From assembly GCA_002077045.2 (NCBI GenBank), contig KZ111147.1, forward strand, positions 1,557,635 through 1,621,634: a stretch of DNA of 64,000 bases, in the 5' to 3' direction. The stretch is from Rachicladosporium sp. CCFEE 5018 (lineage: Eukaryota; Ascomycota; Dothideomycetes; Cladosporiales; Cladosporiaceae). The notes beneath the pieces are model-generated. The model made no database searches, was not told the origin of the DNA, and was given only the letters and a program-made list of their open reading frames with translations. The translations under genes were made by a program, and so were the position numbers. Below, piece by piece: positions 55,588 through 64,000 of the stretch. The stretch's first letter is position 1, and the number at the start of each line of letters is the position of its first letter.

Positions 55588-57212
55588 CTAAGCTTGCTTC
55601 TGTCCCTTCTCAACATCGACAAGCCTCAGAGTCGACGGCGAAGGCGTTACAGTCCCTAGGCCGTTCGCTGGCTGTTCCTTCTTTGTAAGCAATTTCCATA
55701 CTTCGTATCCTCCGAATATCGCCCCCGTCGCAACTGCCACGACTACCAACGCGACAACACAAATCCAAGCCGGCACCGGTGAGTCGTTGATCTCCCGAAT
55801 ATTCATTCCGAAGATCCCCGTCACGAATGACAGCGGCACATAAACAAATGCCAGCTGTGTCAGTCTCGCAGCGCGATCGTTTTGCGCTTGCGAGATCTTA
55901 GTCTGCGCCGCCTGGTCCTTGATGTCCATGACGCTCACGGAGCTGATCAACAGCTGGAAACTGTCCATCAGGAAGCGCTGGAGTTCTTGGGCATCTTTCA
56001 TCGTGTCTTGTAAGTGTGCCAACGGGTTAGACTCGGTAAGGTTGTTGAGGCGATCCGGATTGTTCATCTGGAGCATTTCGTTGTGTTCGCGTCGAAGCCC
56101 AGAGCGACCGCGGAAGATCTCGGAGAAGCCTGTGATGAAGACATCGAGCTCTTCGCGAAGGTCGTGAAGCTTTGTATTCGTCGAGAGGACTGGTTGACGA
56201 AGTTCTTTGAATGAGACTTTTTTGATCTCACGATTGATGGTCAGTAGATTCGTTCGCCAGGTCGAAGTCGCGACGAAGTGGAGCAGGAACTCGCGGCCTA
56301 TCGCTGTGTGCTTATCGATATGCTCGCTGAAGAGGACATTCAGGTGCCAGCGGTGGTAGAAAAAGCTGCAGAAGATGTCGTAGAGGCGGTGCTCGTGGTG
56401 CGTCACAAGTTGGGGCAGAAAGATGCCGCCGCGGCGGGTGGAGTATGCTACACGGAGATCTGTCCGCCGGCGGTCATGGCAGAGATCGAGGTACGTTTGG
56501 CCACTGCCCGGGCGGAGACCGTCGTGTTTCCCGGCGCGAGAACTGGTGTTGGGTGTAGTAGAAAGCTCGGGGTCGACAAGGAAGAGGTCTGGGGATTCAT
56601 CAGTCTAGGCTGTAGCATAGCGTAGCTCCAAAACTCACATAGCAGAGGTGTCACCCGGCAGTATGAAATCCGCATAGTGCATGAAGGTGCGTAGCCGTTC
56701 ACCGGTAGCCAGGCATTGCGTTCCGCGGCCGGTCTCGTTGCTGCGTTTCGCAATGCTGTGAGAGGGTCACTTTGTCCGCTGAGGTGCCGGACTTCGAACA
56801 CGCCATCAATATGTCGCGACCGACAGTGATCGTCTGGCTTGTCTTTGCATTCATACTGATCGAATGTCTCAGCCCATGGATCTGAGGCCGCTGGGTTGAT
56901 AAAGTACTCCGCAAAGAACGCAGGCTCGATGTCGAGAAAGTGCCCGATCCTAGCGATCCAGTGGAAGTTGATAGCTTCGATCACGCAGGCCGCGGGTTTG
57001 TCGCGCTCTGCGATGCAGAGCTCTAGGATGTCATTGATGCTTGTTGTCTCGGAGGGTGAGCCAAACCAAGCCGCCAGAGGCGGAGGCGGTGGTGCTCCTG
57101 GTTTGCCATCGAATCGGAAGGAGGGGCTGTGATCTCGGATCTTGTCTTGGACAGTTGTCAAATATTTGTGCTCATCAGGAGAGAGTCTTGGAGCTGGAGT
57201 GGCCGCGGTCAT
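55588..57212 (-). CDS. CorA-like Mg2+ transporter family protein
   Basis: Minus strand, exons 57212-56639 and 56588-55588 (50-nt intron, GTGAGT donor, CCCAG acceptor), 524 aa. A large soluble N-terminal domain precedes two C-terminal membrane helices: VYVPLSFVTGIFGMNIRE, containing the GMN motif that marks the CorA pore, and WICVVALVVVAVATGAIFGG. Between them is a short loop (INDSPVPA). It is predicted to be a divalent-cation (Mg2+ or similar) channel, probably plasma-membrane or vacuolar. The N-terminal part (RFDGKPGAPPPPPLAAWFGSP) resembles the DUF-type cytosolic domains of fungal CorA paralogues that are less well characterised than Alr1 or Mrs2. Substrate is inferred from the motif only. 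Confidence 0.8.
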
Positions 57213-57833
57213 ATGTAGTGCTCTGTATCGACGTGTTGTGTATGCTGCCGAACGGTGACTGCCTATTGTCGAGCGGCTCGGATTATTTTCCAGTCACAGC
57301 CAAGATCAATCAACCACGACTGTAATCTGGCTCTGGTAACAGACAGGAGGAAACAGATAATGCCGGATCTACACTTGTCGCTCTGCTAAAGGTCGAGGTC
57401 AAGCGACGCCACCCCTGGCGATATTCAGCCGCAGCGCCGTTTCATCTGCATGCAGGCTTCGAGAAGTCCAGACCCATGGAAATCGATGAGAGGCGTATCT
57501 AAATTGAACTGCGACATAAGAGATTTAAACGTGTATAGCAGTCACTCTGGGGTGTTAACGCTCGTTGGTGGAGTCGAATACTCTGGACGATGATACGCAT
57601 GTGGAGCACTCGACGTTGCAGTCATTCTAAGTAAAGTGCCAATTGATACGACAGTTCTAATACTTTTGCGATCCGCATACTCAATCTAATCCTCACTCTG
57701 GCATCCTATGCCGCCATCAATCTGTCCATCCAATTCCGCCCATGTCCCAGCCAGACATCGTACCGCAGCCCACGAACCACCCTTGACATCACTCCCTGAC
57801 TACGCAGGTATGCAGCGAGGGCCATGAAATCTC
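57213..57833. other. Intergenic, PAN-like gene to CorA-like gene
   Basis: 621 bp, no gene recognised. Promoter of the CorA-like gene and terminator of the PAN-like gene. Confidence 0.45.
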
Positions 57834-60794
57834 TCACCAGTCTCGATCACCCCACATCTCAGCTGCGTCACAAGACTCGTCGTCAGTCCAAGGGCAATGG
57901 TGAACGCCAGCGACAGCATCACGTGTCTGCTTACCAGTCTTCTCGTGGTGAATGATTCCGCGGCCCTTCGCCTTCGCCTTCCTCTCATCGCTCCACTTCT
58001 TCAATCCCTCTGCGGCAGCCTTGAGTGCCTCATCCTCCGTCTCGAACTTATCACCAGACTTGTTGTCATACTTCTTGCCGGGCTCGCTGAAAGGAATGTG
58101 ATTTTGCTGGCGGTCATGTCTGTCTTCACGGACGACATAGACGATACCTCTGGCTGACAACATCTCACTGCGGGGATCGTAAGCCTCCGCGTCGCGGAAT
58201 CCCCGCTGCCGCCTGATCTTGTAGACTTCGTGAGCGATGCGGTTGAAGTCCTCGGGGTCGGTGTGCCAGAGATCGTGGACTGCTCGCGATTCAACATATC
58301 TGATCTCTAGAGCCTCGCGCTCTGCTTCCGTTGCCTTCTCATCTGCCAAGCGATCGAACACGGCGACTGCACGCTTCTCGGGTACCTCCAGCGCTTTGGC
58401 GATGATCTTGACATACTCAGGGGTGACGACGGCGCCCGGCCAGACATCCTCTTTTTGCTGCATTTCCATGAGATTCCTCTCTGCTTCGCCATGGTCCAAT
58501 ATGATATCCCCGACTTTGCCCGGATTCGCGTCACGGTAAGCTTTCAGGGCAGACTTGATGCGGTCGGAATCGGCTTGTGCAACATCCTCTGGAGCGGCGC
58601 GGATGTAATTCAATACCATCTCTTGCTCTTCAGTCAGCGTTGGTACTGGTCCATCCTTGTGACCAAAGTTGCGTGAAGCCTCCGCCACCGTGGCGTTGAT
58701 CAACCTGTCCATGGCGAATTTCGGATCGCGTGATGCTTTAGATTCATTCTCGCTGGGTTGGTCGGGCGCAAGCTTTGGATACTGAACCAAAGTGGAGTCT
58801 GGCAGAGCAGAGACCTCCTTCGGCACCCATAGAATAGCTGCAAGTCCTTCTGGCAACTGGTCTCCCATGTGCGGCAGTCCAGAAGGCGGTCCAACGACAG
58901 TGCGCTTGACATTAACGCCCTTCGTACGGTCGGAACGATCATATGCCACAGCAGAAGCCGAGCTCCACCCGCCTGAAGACTCTGAGCCTCCCCAAGAGCT
59001 GCCCCGACCGGACTGATCAAATGACCAAGTGCCAGATTGCGGTGAGTTGCCGTCCCAATCACCTGGCCCTCCAATAGGACCTGGTCCTGATGCCGGAGGG
59101 AACGGGGCCGCGCCACCTGGCCCACCAATGGGGCCTGGTCCCGGTGGCGGAGGAGACGACGGTGCGCCACCTGGCCCGCCGATGGGAACCGGTGGTCCTG
59201 GATCTGGATAGTACGTGGGGGCAGGTGCTCCCTTGGACCAAGTGGTGGCCCACACCGACTTCGAAGTGGTAGTAGGCCAAGGGATGGTGACAATCGTCTT
59301 AGTGGTGATGACTGACTGCGACGAGATTGATGGTGGCGGTGGCGGTGGTGGTGGTGGAGGTGGAGCAGCCGTAATCGTGGCAGTGACTGTGGTGCCAGAT
59401 ACGCTCACGCTGAGACTCGGCTTGCAGCTGGTGGATGTGGGAGCGCTTGAGGTCGACGAGGTACTGCTGGTGACAGTGACAGTGACCCAGGAAGAGGAGC
59501 CAGGCCGCGTGGAAGTGACAGTCACCCAACTTCCAGATGACGACGTGGTCGTTGTGATGTACGGCGGTGGTGCGTCGGTCCAGGACGAGACAGAGAACGT
59601 TGTCGACGTCCATGGCTGTGATGAGCTGGTCCAAGACTGTGGGGTCGACTGGTTCTTGTAGGCATAGTCGACGCCAGGGCTAATACCACCATGGGTGATG
59701 GCAGATTTGAGGTAGCAAGTCTGAGAGCCACCATTGTTCGTGTAGGAGTACGCGATGCACCCAACGGTCTTGTCGCAGACATTAGTGCAGTCGACGAAGC
59801 TGTTGATGGGCACGCCCTGTAGATCGCCGCCGTTATGGTCTTCGCCGCACTGCAGAGTATAATTCTGGCCAGTTGACGAGATGTAGTAAGCACCCTTCGC
59901 GGCGAGAGCGGCACAAGATCCAGCAACAACGGCTATAGCGCTTGCAGAAGGTGCAGTCACAGCCGATGTGGTGGCAGGCATAGAGGCACTGGTCGTGGTT
60001 GGGTTAATGTACGTACGGGGACCACTTCCATCAGAGATACGAGCGCCGGCACAAGCCCCTGGGTTGGTGTTACCGCCCTGCGCTCTGCTCTTGAGATAGC
60101 AGTTGCCACCATTGTCGCCACCGAGGTAGACAAAGGCAACGCAAGGGAAGTAGGTGCTGCAGGCACTGAAGCAGCCAGAATAGGCGCTCACTCGAATCGG
60201 TGCGAGGTCGCTGTCTTGGTAGTCGTAGGAGGGCTGGACCTTGTAAACATCGCCGGTGGCAGGCTCGACGTATGTGTCACCGCTAGCAGCGACAGCGGCG
60301 CAAGAACCGGGTGCAGGGGTCTTGGTACCGGTTGATGACGGGACGGGGACGGACGTCGAGGACGGGGAAGGGATGGAGGTTGTGGTAGGAGATGGGACGG
60401 GGCTTGAGAACGAAGTAGACATGCCACCCCAAGTGTTGGAGGACACGGTTGAGGTAGGAGAGGTGACGGGTTTCGTGGACGAAGTAGAGATGCCACCCCA
60501 AGTGGTGGACGACACGGTGGTCAAAGTAGAGGAGCGAACGCTGGTTGACGAGGTAGAGGGGCCGGCGCTCCAGGAAGGGGTTGTGCCGCCATTTCCTGGA
60601 GGGGCAGGTGCACCGTTACCAGGAGGAGCAGGGGCGCCGTTCCCTGGTGGAGAAGGAGAGCCATTCCAGCCATTCGAGGGAGGGGCGTTCCACCCATGAA
60701 AGGGAGGCGCATTCCATTGAGGAGAGGGCAAGGCATTCGCCTGCGTGAGCAACACGCTCAGACCGAGAAGGCCAGCAGTGATACCACGCGCCAT
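57834..60794 (-). CDS. Secreted PAN/Apple-like protein with polyproline stalk and unknown C-terminal domain
   Basis: Minus strand, intronless as read, 986 aa from the ATG reading MARGITAGLLGLSVLLTQANA, a signal peptide. Order: Trp/Pro/Gly-rich repeats (about 25-75), a Ser/Thr-rich region with repeated TWGG units, then two cysteine-paired modules. One is about residues 175-265 (SCAAVAASGD to RTYINPT), the other about 290-375 (SCAALAAKG to YAYKNQS); both resemble PAN/Apple-type domains of fungal wall proteins. A Ser/Thr stalk, a run of 11 prolines and GPGPIGGPGGA repeats follow. The last about 330 residues form a charged, mostly helical soluble region I do not recognise. Likely extracellular or wall-associated. 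A C-terminal intron near 57940 cannot be excluded. Confidence 0.6.
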   Translation of the reverse strand: MARGITAGLLGLSVLLTQANALPSPQWNAPPFHGWNAPPSNGWNGSPSPPGNGAPAPPGNGAPAPPGNGGTTPSWSAGPSTSSTSVRSSTLTTVSSTTWGGISTSSTKPVTSPTSTVSSNTWGGMSTSFSSPVPSPTTTSIPSPSSTSVPVPSSTGTKTPAPGSCAAVAASGDTYVEPATGDVYKVQPSYDYQDSDLAPIRVSAYSGCFSACSTYFPCVAFVYLGGDNGGNCYLKSRAQGGNTNPGACAGARISDGSGPRTYINPTTTSASMPATTSAVTAPSASAIAVVAGSCAALAAKGAYYISSTGQNYTLQCGEDHNGGDLQGVPINSFVDCTNVCDKTVGCIAYSYTNNGGSQTCYLKSAITHGGISPGVDYAYKNQSTPQSWTSSSQPWTSTTFSVSSWTDAPPPYITTTTSSSGSWVTVTSTRPGSSSWVTVTVTSSTSSTSSAPTSTSCKPSLSVSVSGTTVTATITAAPPPPPPPPPPPSISSQSVITTKTIVTIPWPTTTSKSVWATTWSKGAPAPTYYPDPGPPVPIGGPGGAPSSPPPPGPGPIGGPGGAAPFPPASGPGPIGGPGDWDGNSPQSGTWSFDQSGRGSSWGGSESSGGWSSASAVAYDRSDRTKGVNVKRTVVGPPSGLPHMGDQLPEGLAAILWVPKEVSALPDSTLVQYPKLAPDQPSENESKASRDPKFAMDRLINATVAEASRNFGHKDGPVPTLTEEQEMVLNYIRAAPEDVAQADSDRIKSALKAYRDANPGKVGDIILDHGEAERNLMEMQQKEDVWPGAVVTPEYVKIIAKALEVPEKRAVAVFDRLADEKATEAEREALEIRYVESRAVHDLWHTDPEDFNRIAHEVYKIRRQRGFRDAEAYDPRSEMLSARGIVYVVREDRHDRQQNHIPFSEPGKKYDNKSGDKFETEDEALKAAAEGLKKWSDERKAKAKGRGIIHHEKTGKQTRDAVAGVHHCPWTDDESCDAAEMWGDRDW
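59062..59200. repeat. Gly/Pro-encoding minisatellite (about 63-66-bp unit, about two units)
   Basis: Imperfect head-to-tail copies within the PAN-like gene, each encoding GPGPIGGPGGA plus a Pro/Ser spacer on the minus strand. Coding in-frame, so copy number can vary without frameshift. Confidence 0.7.
59330..59366. repeat. (GGT/GGC)n triplet run coding polyproline
   Basis: A run of GGT/GGC/GGA triplets on the plus strand, read as about 11 consecutive prolines in the minus-strand gene. A typical slippage-prone coding microsatellite. Confidence 0.85.
60418..60525. repeat. Tandem Ser/Thr/TrpGlyGly-encoding repeat
   Basis: Two roughly 70-75-bp imperfect units sharing the phrase ATGCCACCCCAAGTG (at about 60421 and 60490) within the PAN-like gene; they encode repeated TWGGxSTS units. 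Confidence 0.65.
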
Positions 60795-61765
60795 CTTGAA
60801 ATTGAACGAAGAGAGAGATCTAGGATGAACAATTGACAGCAATTGAGAAAGAGGCGGAGACGGATATACCTACTTGAGATCCCAACAGCATGTCTTCCGA
60901 TGAGATCGCCTATGGGTTCTGACATGGAAGCTTTATGGTCAGGTTCGCCTACCCCTCTCCATCTTGACCTATCTCTATTCGCACGTTCGCACGGAACGTC
61001 TGAACATGGTTTTCTCATTGTGCCCAACGTGCAAGTTGACGGACTTGTGGTATCACAGCGGAGAAGAGGCAATTTAGCATTTAAACGCGTACGCAGGGAG
61101 CCGCTGGTGTCTCTGAGCGCTGCAACTCTTGTCACAACGGGGGACAGATTAGCTGGTATGTATGCCTGTGGTACGCGCGATCTCAGCGTCATGAATTTGT
61201 GGACGACTTCGTTCCTCGGGTGTAGTGTATGCACATGGCCGAAGTCACATTCGCAGACAGAAATGTCGGATTCCAGTTAGGATCGTGGCGGAACATTTTC
61301 TAAGGTTCTATGAGCGGGTGTGAGGGTTGCGCCCGTATCCGCTGCAAAACTTCCGGACGTTGGTATAGGCCATGGCTGTTCAAGGCTAGCTTTCGCGTTG
61401 TGGGTGCGAAGCCGTGAGTGCGCATCAGTTCGAGCAGAACATTCCATCGATCTGATGCGGCTGTCTCCGAAGCTTCCGATGCTTCGACGGCACTGAAGTA
61501 AGTGCCTACTTGGTCCGAAAGTCGAAATAGTAACCCGAAGTGAGGCTCGACCAAGATGGCGGGTCGCCGCACTGCATCTCTTCTGCCTCAGCCTGTATCA
61601 TATGGCTGGATCGTCTATGATTCCGAGGTCGGCGTCAGTGAGATGTCGTTACAATCAGACCAATCGGCGAGCTTTCATGTCCCCGGAGTCTTACGGCGAG
61701 GGCGCAGTGTACGCAAAATCGTTATCGCATGCTTTTTGACTGTCTCTGGGCTGACTGCACAGCTT
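60795..61765. other. Intergenic, PAN-like gene and PTH gene
   Basis: About 970 bp upstream of the PAN-like gene and downstream of the peptidyl-tRNA hydrolase gene. Open frames up to 158 codons occur, but they overlap on opposite strands and resemble no protein I know; I do not call them. Confidence 0.4.
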
Positions 61766-62503
61766 TCACCCCGACTCCAGATCGTTCAGCTTCTTGATGA
61801 CTTCCTCAACGCAAATCTCGACCTTCATGCGTTGCTCGGGCGTCATCTTCCTCAGGACATACTCGGCAACGTCGTTGGGCTCCCGACTAACCGGTCTGCC
61901 GATGCCAATGCCGATCCTGACAAAGGGCTTTCCTCCCATACTAGATAGTATGCTTTTCAGCCCATTGTGACCCTTTGCACTGGCGCCTTGCTTGACTTTG
62001 ACACTGACAGCACCGAGTGGTTTCTCAAGCTCATCATGTATCACGACAAGCTTGCCTTCGCTATCCGGTAGACTCTTCGACCACGAATTGTACGCAGCCT
62101 TCAATCCCGCTCCAGAGATATTCATAAGTGATGTGCTTTGCCATAGCATCCATTGGCTACCACTGTGAGGGGATATAGCATTGCTGACTAGGCCATTCCC
62201 GAGTGCGCGGTCTTTGCGGAAGGGTGGAGCATGGATTACTTCGGCTACTTTGCTGAGAACTGTATGTCCCGCGCTGTGGAGGGTGTTGAGGTATGGCCCA
62301 GGGTTGCCAATGCTGCAGATGAGGAGAGGCACACTCCGCCCGGCAGACATGGGAGGACTTAGTCGTGGGTCGGCACCGCGAGGTACGACGTTGCCTGCCG
62401 CGCTACTACGTTGTCCCTTAACAACGGGGGCCTTGTGTGTAGATGGTGATGTGTTCTCCGATCGAGTCGTCTCGGCCTCGGAGGTGGAAGGTGCACTGGC
62501 CAT
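61766..62503 (-). CDS. PTH1: Peptidyl-tRNA hydrolase (bacterial Pth type)
   Basis: Minus strand, 245 aa from the ATG reading MASAPSTSEAETTRS; the frame stays open to 62596, and a further Met lies just before the core (MSAGRSVPLLICSIGNPG). Core motifs: GNPGPYLNTLHSAGHTVL with the catalytic His, VVIHDELEKPLG with the Asp, and GASAKGHNGLKSI with the Asn, then RIGIGIGRP. The enzyme frees tRNA from prematurely released peptidyl-tRNA. The Ser/Thr-rich N-terminal extension of about 50 residues could serve mitochondrial import, as Pth1 is mitochondrial in yeast, but it is not strongly basic. No introns. Confidence 0.85.
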   Translation of the reverse strand: MASAPSTSEAETTRSENTSPSTHKAPVVKGQRSSAAGNVVPRGADPRLSPPMSAGRSVPLLICSIGNPGPYLNTLHSAGHTVLSKVAEVIHAPPFRKDRALGNGLVSNAISPHSGSQWMLWQSTSLMNISGAGLKAAYNSWSKSLPDSEGKLVVIHDELEKPLGAVSVKVKQGASAKGHNGLKSILSSMGGKPFVRIGIGIGRPVSREPNDVAEYVLRKMTPEQRMKVEICVEEVIKKLNDLESG

Positions 62504-62977
62504 GTTCACTTCAGTACTCAATTTCTCGAATCTTTGCAGTGACAAAGACTCGTTTTGACGACCAGAGACTCTCTCACGTGCAGCGATTGAGATCATGGGC
62601 GCTCGCCCGTCTTTATGTATGGTCTACTAGAAAATTCCACCGTCATGTTCACGGCCACAGCCTCGTTGTGAGTCATTTCAAGGACTCAACCACCACTCAT
62701 GCCGCTCGAACCTACTCTCAACAGAGGCATGTTCACTGCGCAAAATCGGAGCCAGATTGTGCATATAGTTGCTCATTGTTCCCAATAGACGAGACCGTCG
62801 TTAAGTGTAGATCAAGAGATGTTTCTCGCGTTCTGCCACTCCCAAGGTAATGGAATGATCATGAAGTGGGGGCCGTAGCTCTTCCGGCGTAACTCAGGTT
62901 CAGAGATACGTTCGACAGCCCTTCACCTTTCACAATCTATCCTTTCCTCGAGTTCAACACATTTCTGAGTCCTGGGA
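62504..62977. other. Divergent intergenic, PTH and flavin-reductase-like gene
   Basis: 474 bp (381 bp if the longer PTH start is used). Shared promoter region of two divergent genes; no gene in it. Confidence 0.45.
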
Positions 62978-63934
62978 TGGTGTTCTACGAGCCCGGCAAA
63001 ACTTCACATGGCCTGCCAAGGGACCCGTTCAAGGTATAGCAAAAGCCACTCGCTCCTACAGGTGCCAAACGGTTGATCGCGAGCGCAGGCATGTGTAGTG
63101 CCACGGCCGGTATGTCAACAGTCTCAATAGAGGCAATTCAACGCGCGAATCGCGTTTGTGAGACTTCCTCCTGGCGAAGGTACGAAACATGCAGACAATC
63201 GTTGTCTCACGTGATTCTTACAGATCGGCTGGCTCTCCACCCGCTCCCCTACCGGCGTCGACAATCTCGCTCCGTACTCCCAATTTAACAACCTTACCTT
63301 CGACCCTCCCTATGTCATGTTCGCAGCCAACGAAAACTCCACCGGCACGCGCAAAGACAGCGTCGTAAACGCTGAGACGACCGGGGTCTTCGGCTGGAAC
63401 GTCGCGACATGGGATCTGCGCGAAGCGGTGAACGCATCTGCTGAGCTGCTAGGGCCTGAGGTTGACGAGTTCGAGAAAGCGGATCTCGAGAAGGAGGAAG
63501 CGAAGTTGATTGGTGTGAGCTTGGTAAAGCGAAGTCCGGTGAGGTTCGAGTGCTCGTACTATACGACTCTCAGGCTGCCCGGTCAGTCTGTATCAATCGC
63601 TGTGTTTAGTCTATATCTGACGTTTGCAGGCTCCTCACCCTCAGGCTCAACGAATATAGTCATCGGCCGCGTGATCGCGGTCCACATCTCTGACTCTGTC
63701 ATCACGGACGGCAAGGTTGACATCGGAAAAGTGCAGCCCATAGCCCGCTGCGGGTACTATGAATATGCAGTCATCCGTCCTGATGCTGTCTTCGAGATGA
63801 TAATACCGGGCGATCAGAAGAACCTGGCCGGACTCGAGGGCAATGCTGGGCAGATCAAAGCTTTGGAGGACAAGGAGGCCGACGACGCTGCGATAGGGGG
63901 TCTGAGAACCGATAGCAAAGGGCAGAGAAGTTGA
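62978..63934 (+). CDS. Flavin-reductase-like FMN-binding protein
   Basis: Exons are 62978-63034, 63090-63110, 63224-63581 and 63630-63934, giving 246 aa. The second exon is only 21 nt and supplies ACVVPRP, so the joined reading is MVFYEPGKTSHGLPRDPFK, then ACVVPRP, then IGWLSTRSPTGVDNLAPYSQ, exactly the layout of the flavin-reductase-like (split-barrel) family. The last intron is 48 nt, has no stop and keeps frame, so it could also be read through as 16 extra residues. Members bind FMN and reduce it or act in small-molecule reduction; the substrate is unknown. A long unspliced frame starting at 63317 misses the true N-terminus. Confidence 0.75.
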
Positions 63935-64000
63935 CAGACGCTCACACGTACCTCTTCAATTTGTTGAAGCAACTCAAATGTCTACATGTATTGTACACAT

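Noticed and set aside
57834..60842. Longer start for the PAN-like gene (60842)
   Set aside because: The upstream 16 residues come before a clear signal peptide beginning MARGITAGLLGLSVLL, so 60794 is the better start.
60843..61280. 145-codon plus-strand ORF upstream of the PAN-like gene
   Set aside because: It overlaps a similar-sized ORF on the opposite strand, has no recognisable domain and lies in a promoter region.

Overview
The window is nuclear DNA of a filamentous or yeast-like ascomycete (Pezizomycotina; Dothideomycetes is my best guess). The signs are short 48-76 nt introns with GTRNGT donors and CTNAC-type branch sites, moderate GC, dense gene spacing, and a fungal gene set: exocyst SEC8, Paf1-complex CTR9, pyruvate decarboxylase, N-terminal amidase, a CBM1-carrying mannanase and a GH27 alpha-galactosidase. 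Large near-identical but diverged copies suggest a heterozygous diploid or hybrid strain. Halotolerant black yeasts such as Hortaea are known for this, but the species is an inference.

Three runs of exactly 100 N (13176-13275, 30699-30798, 45194-45293) divide the window into four contigs. Contig 1 (1-13175) carries, in order, the end of a histidine acid phosphatase, an MFS transporter, a wax-synthase-like MBOAT acyltransferase, an AAAP amino-acid transporter, a variable region with small membrane-protein ORFs, and the N-terminal part of an ABCC transporter. Contig 2 (13276-30698) carries the end of an alpha/beta hydrolase, then a second copy of the same series in the same order and orientation, the complete ABCC gene (with a 2-nt frameshift), and the start of NTA1. 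Contig 3 (30799-45193) opens inside the ABCC gene and continues through NTA1, a GT8 glycosyltransferase, SEC8, pyruvate decarboxylase and the start of CTR9. Contig 4 (45294-64000) holds the rest of CTR9, GH5 mannanase, 3-phosphoglycerate dehydrogenase, GH27 alpha-galactosidase, a CorA-like channel, a secreted PAN/Apple-like protein with an unrecognised C-terminal domain, peptidyl-tRNA hydrolase and a flavin-reductase-like protein.

The main observation is that the apparent tandem duplication is probably not real. Contig 1 ends at the point matching 26382 of contig 2, and contig 3 begins at the point matching 26509. The two flanking contigs are therefore separated by only 126 bp of the same gene, and restoring 126 bp restores the reading frame exactly. 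Contig 2 looks like the other haplotype (or homeolog) placed inside that gap. The true locus would be a single series: hydrolase - phosphatase - MFS - MBOAT - AAAP - variable membrane protein - ABCC - NTA1 - GT8 - SEC8 - PDC - CTR9 and onward, present as two alleles whose divergence is strongly mosaic.

Functionally, contigs 1-2 are rich in membrane transport (MFS, AAAP, ABCC) and surface phosphatase activity. Contig 4 has a plausible galactomannan-degradation pair (mannanase and alpha-galactosidase) either side of a serine-biosynthesis gene. The remaining genes are ordinary housekeeping genes. I saw no CRISPR array, no recognisable transposase or reverse transcriptase, and no convincing complete tRNA or rRNA gene.
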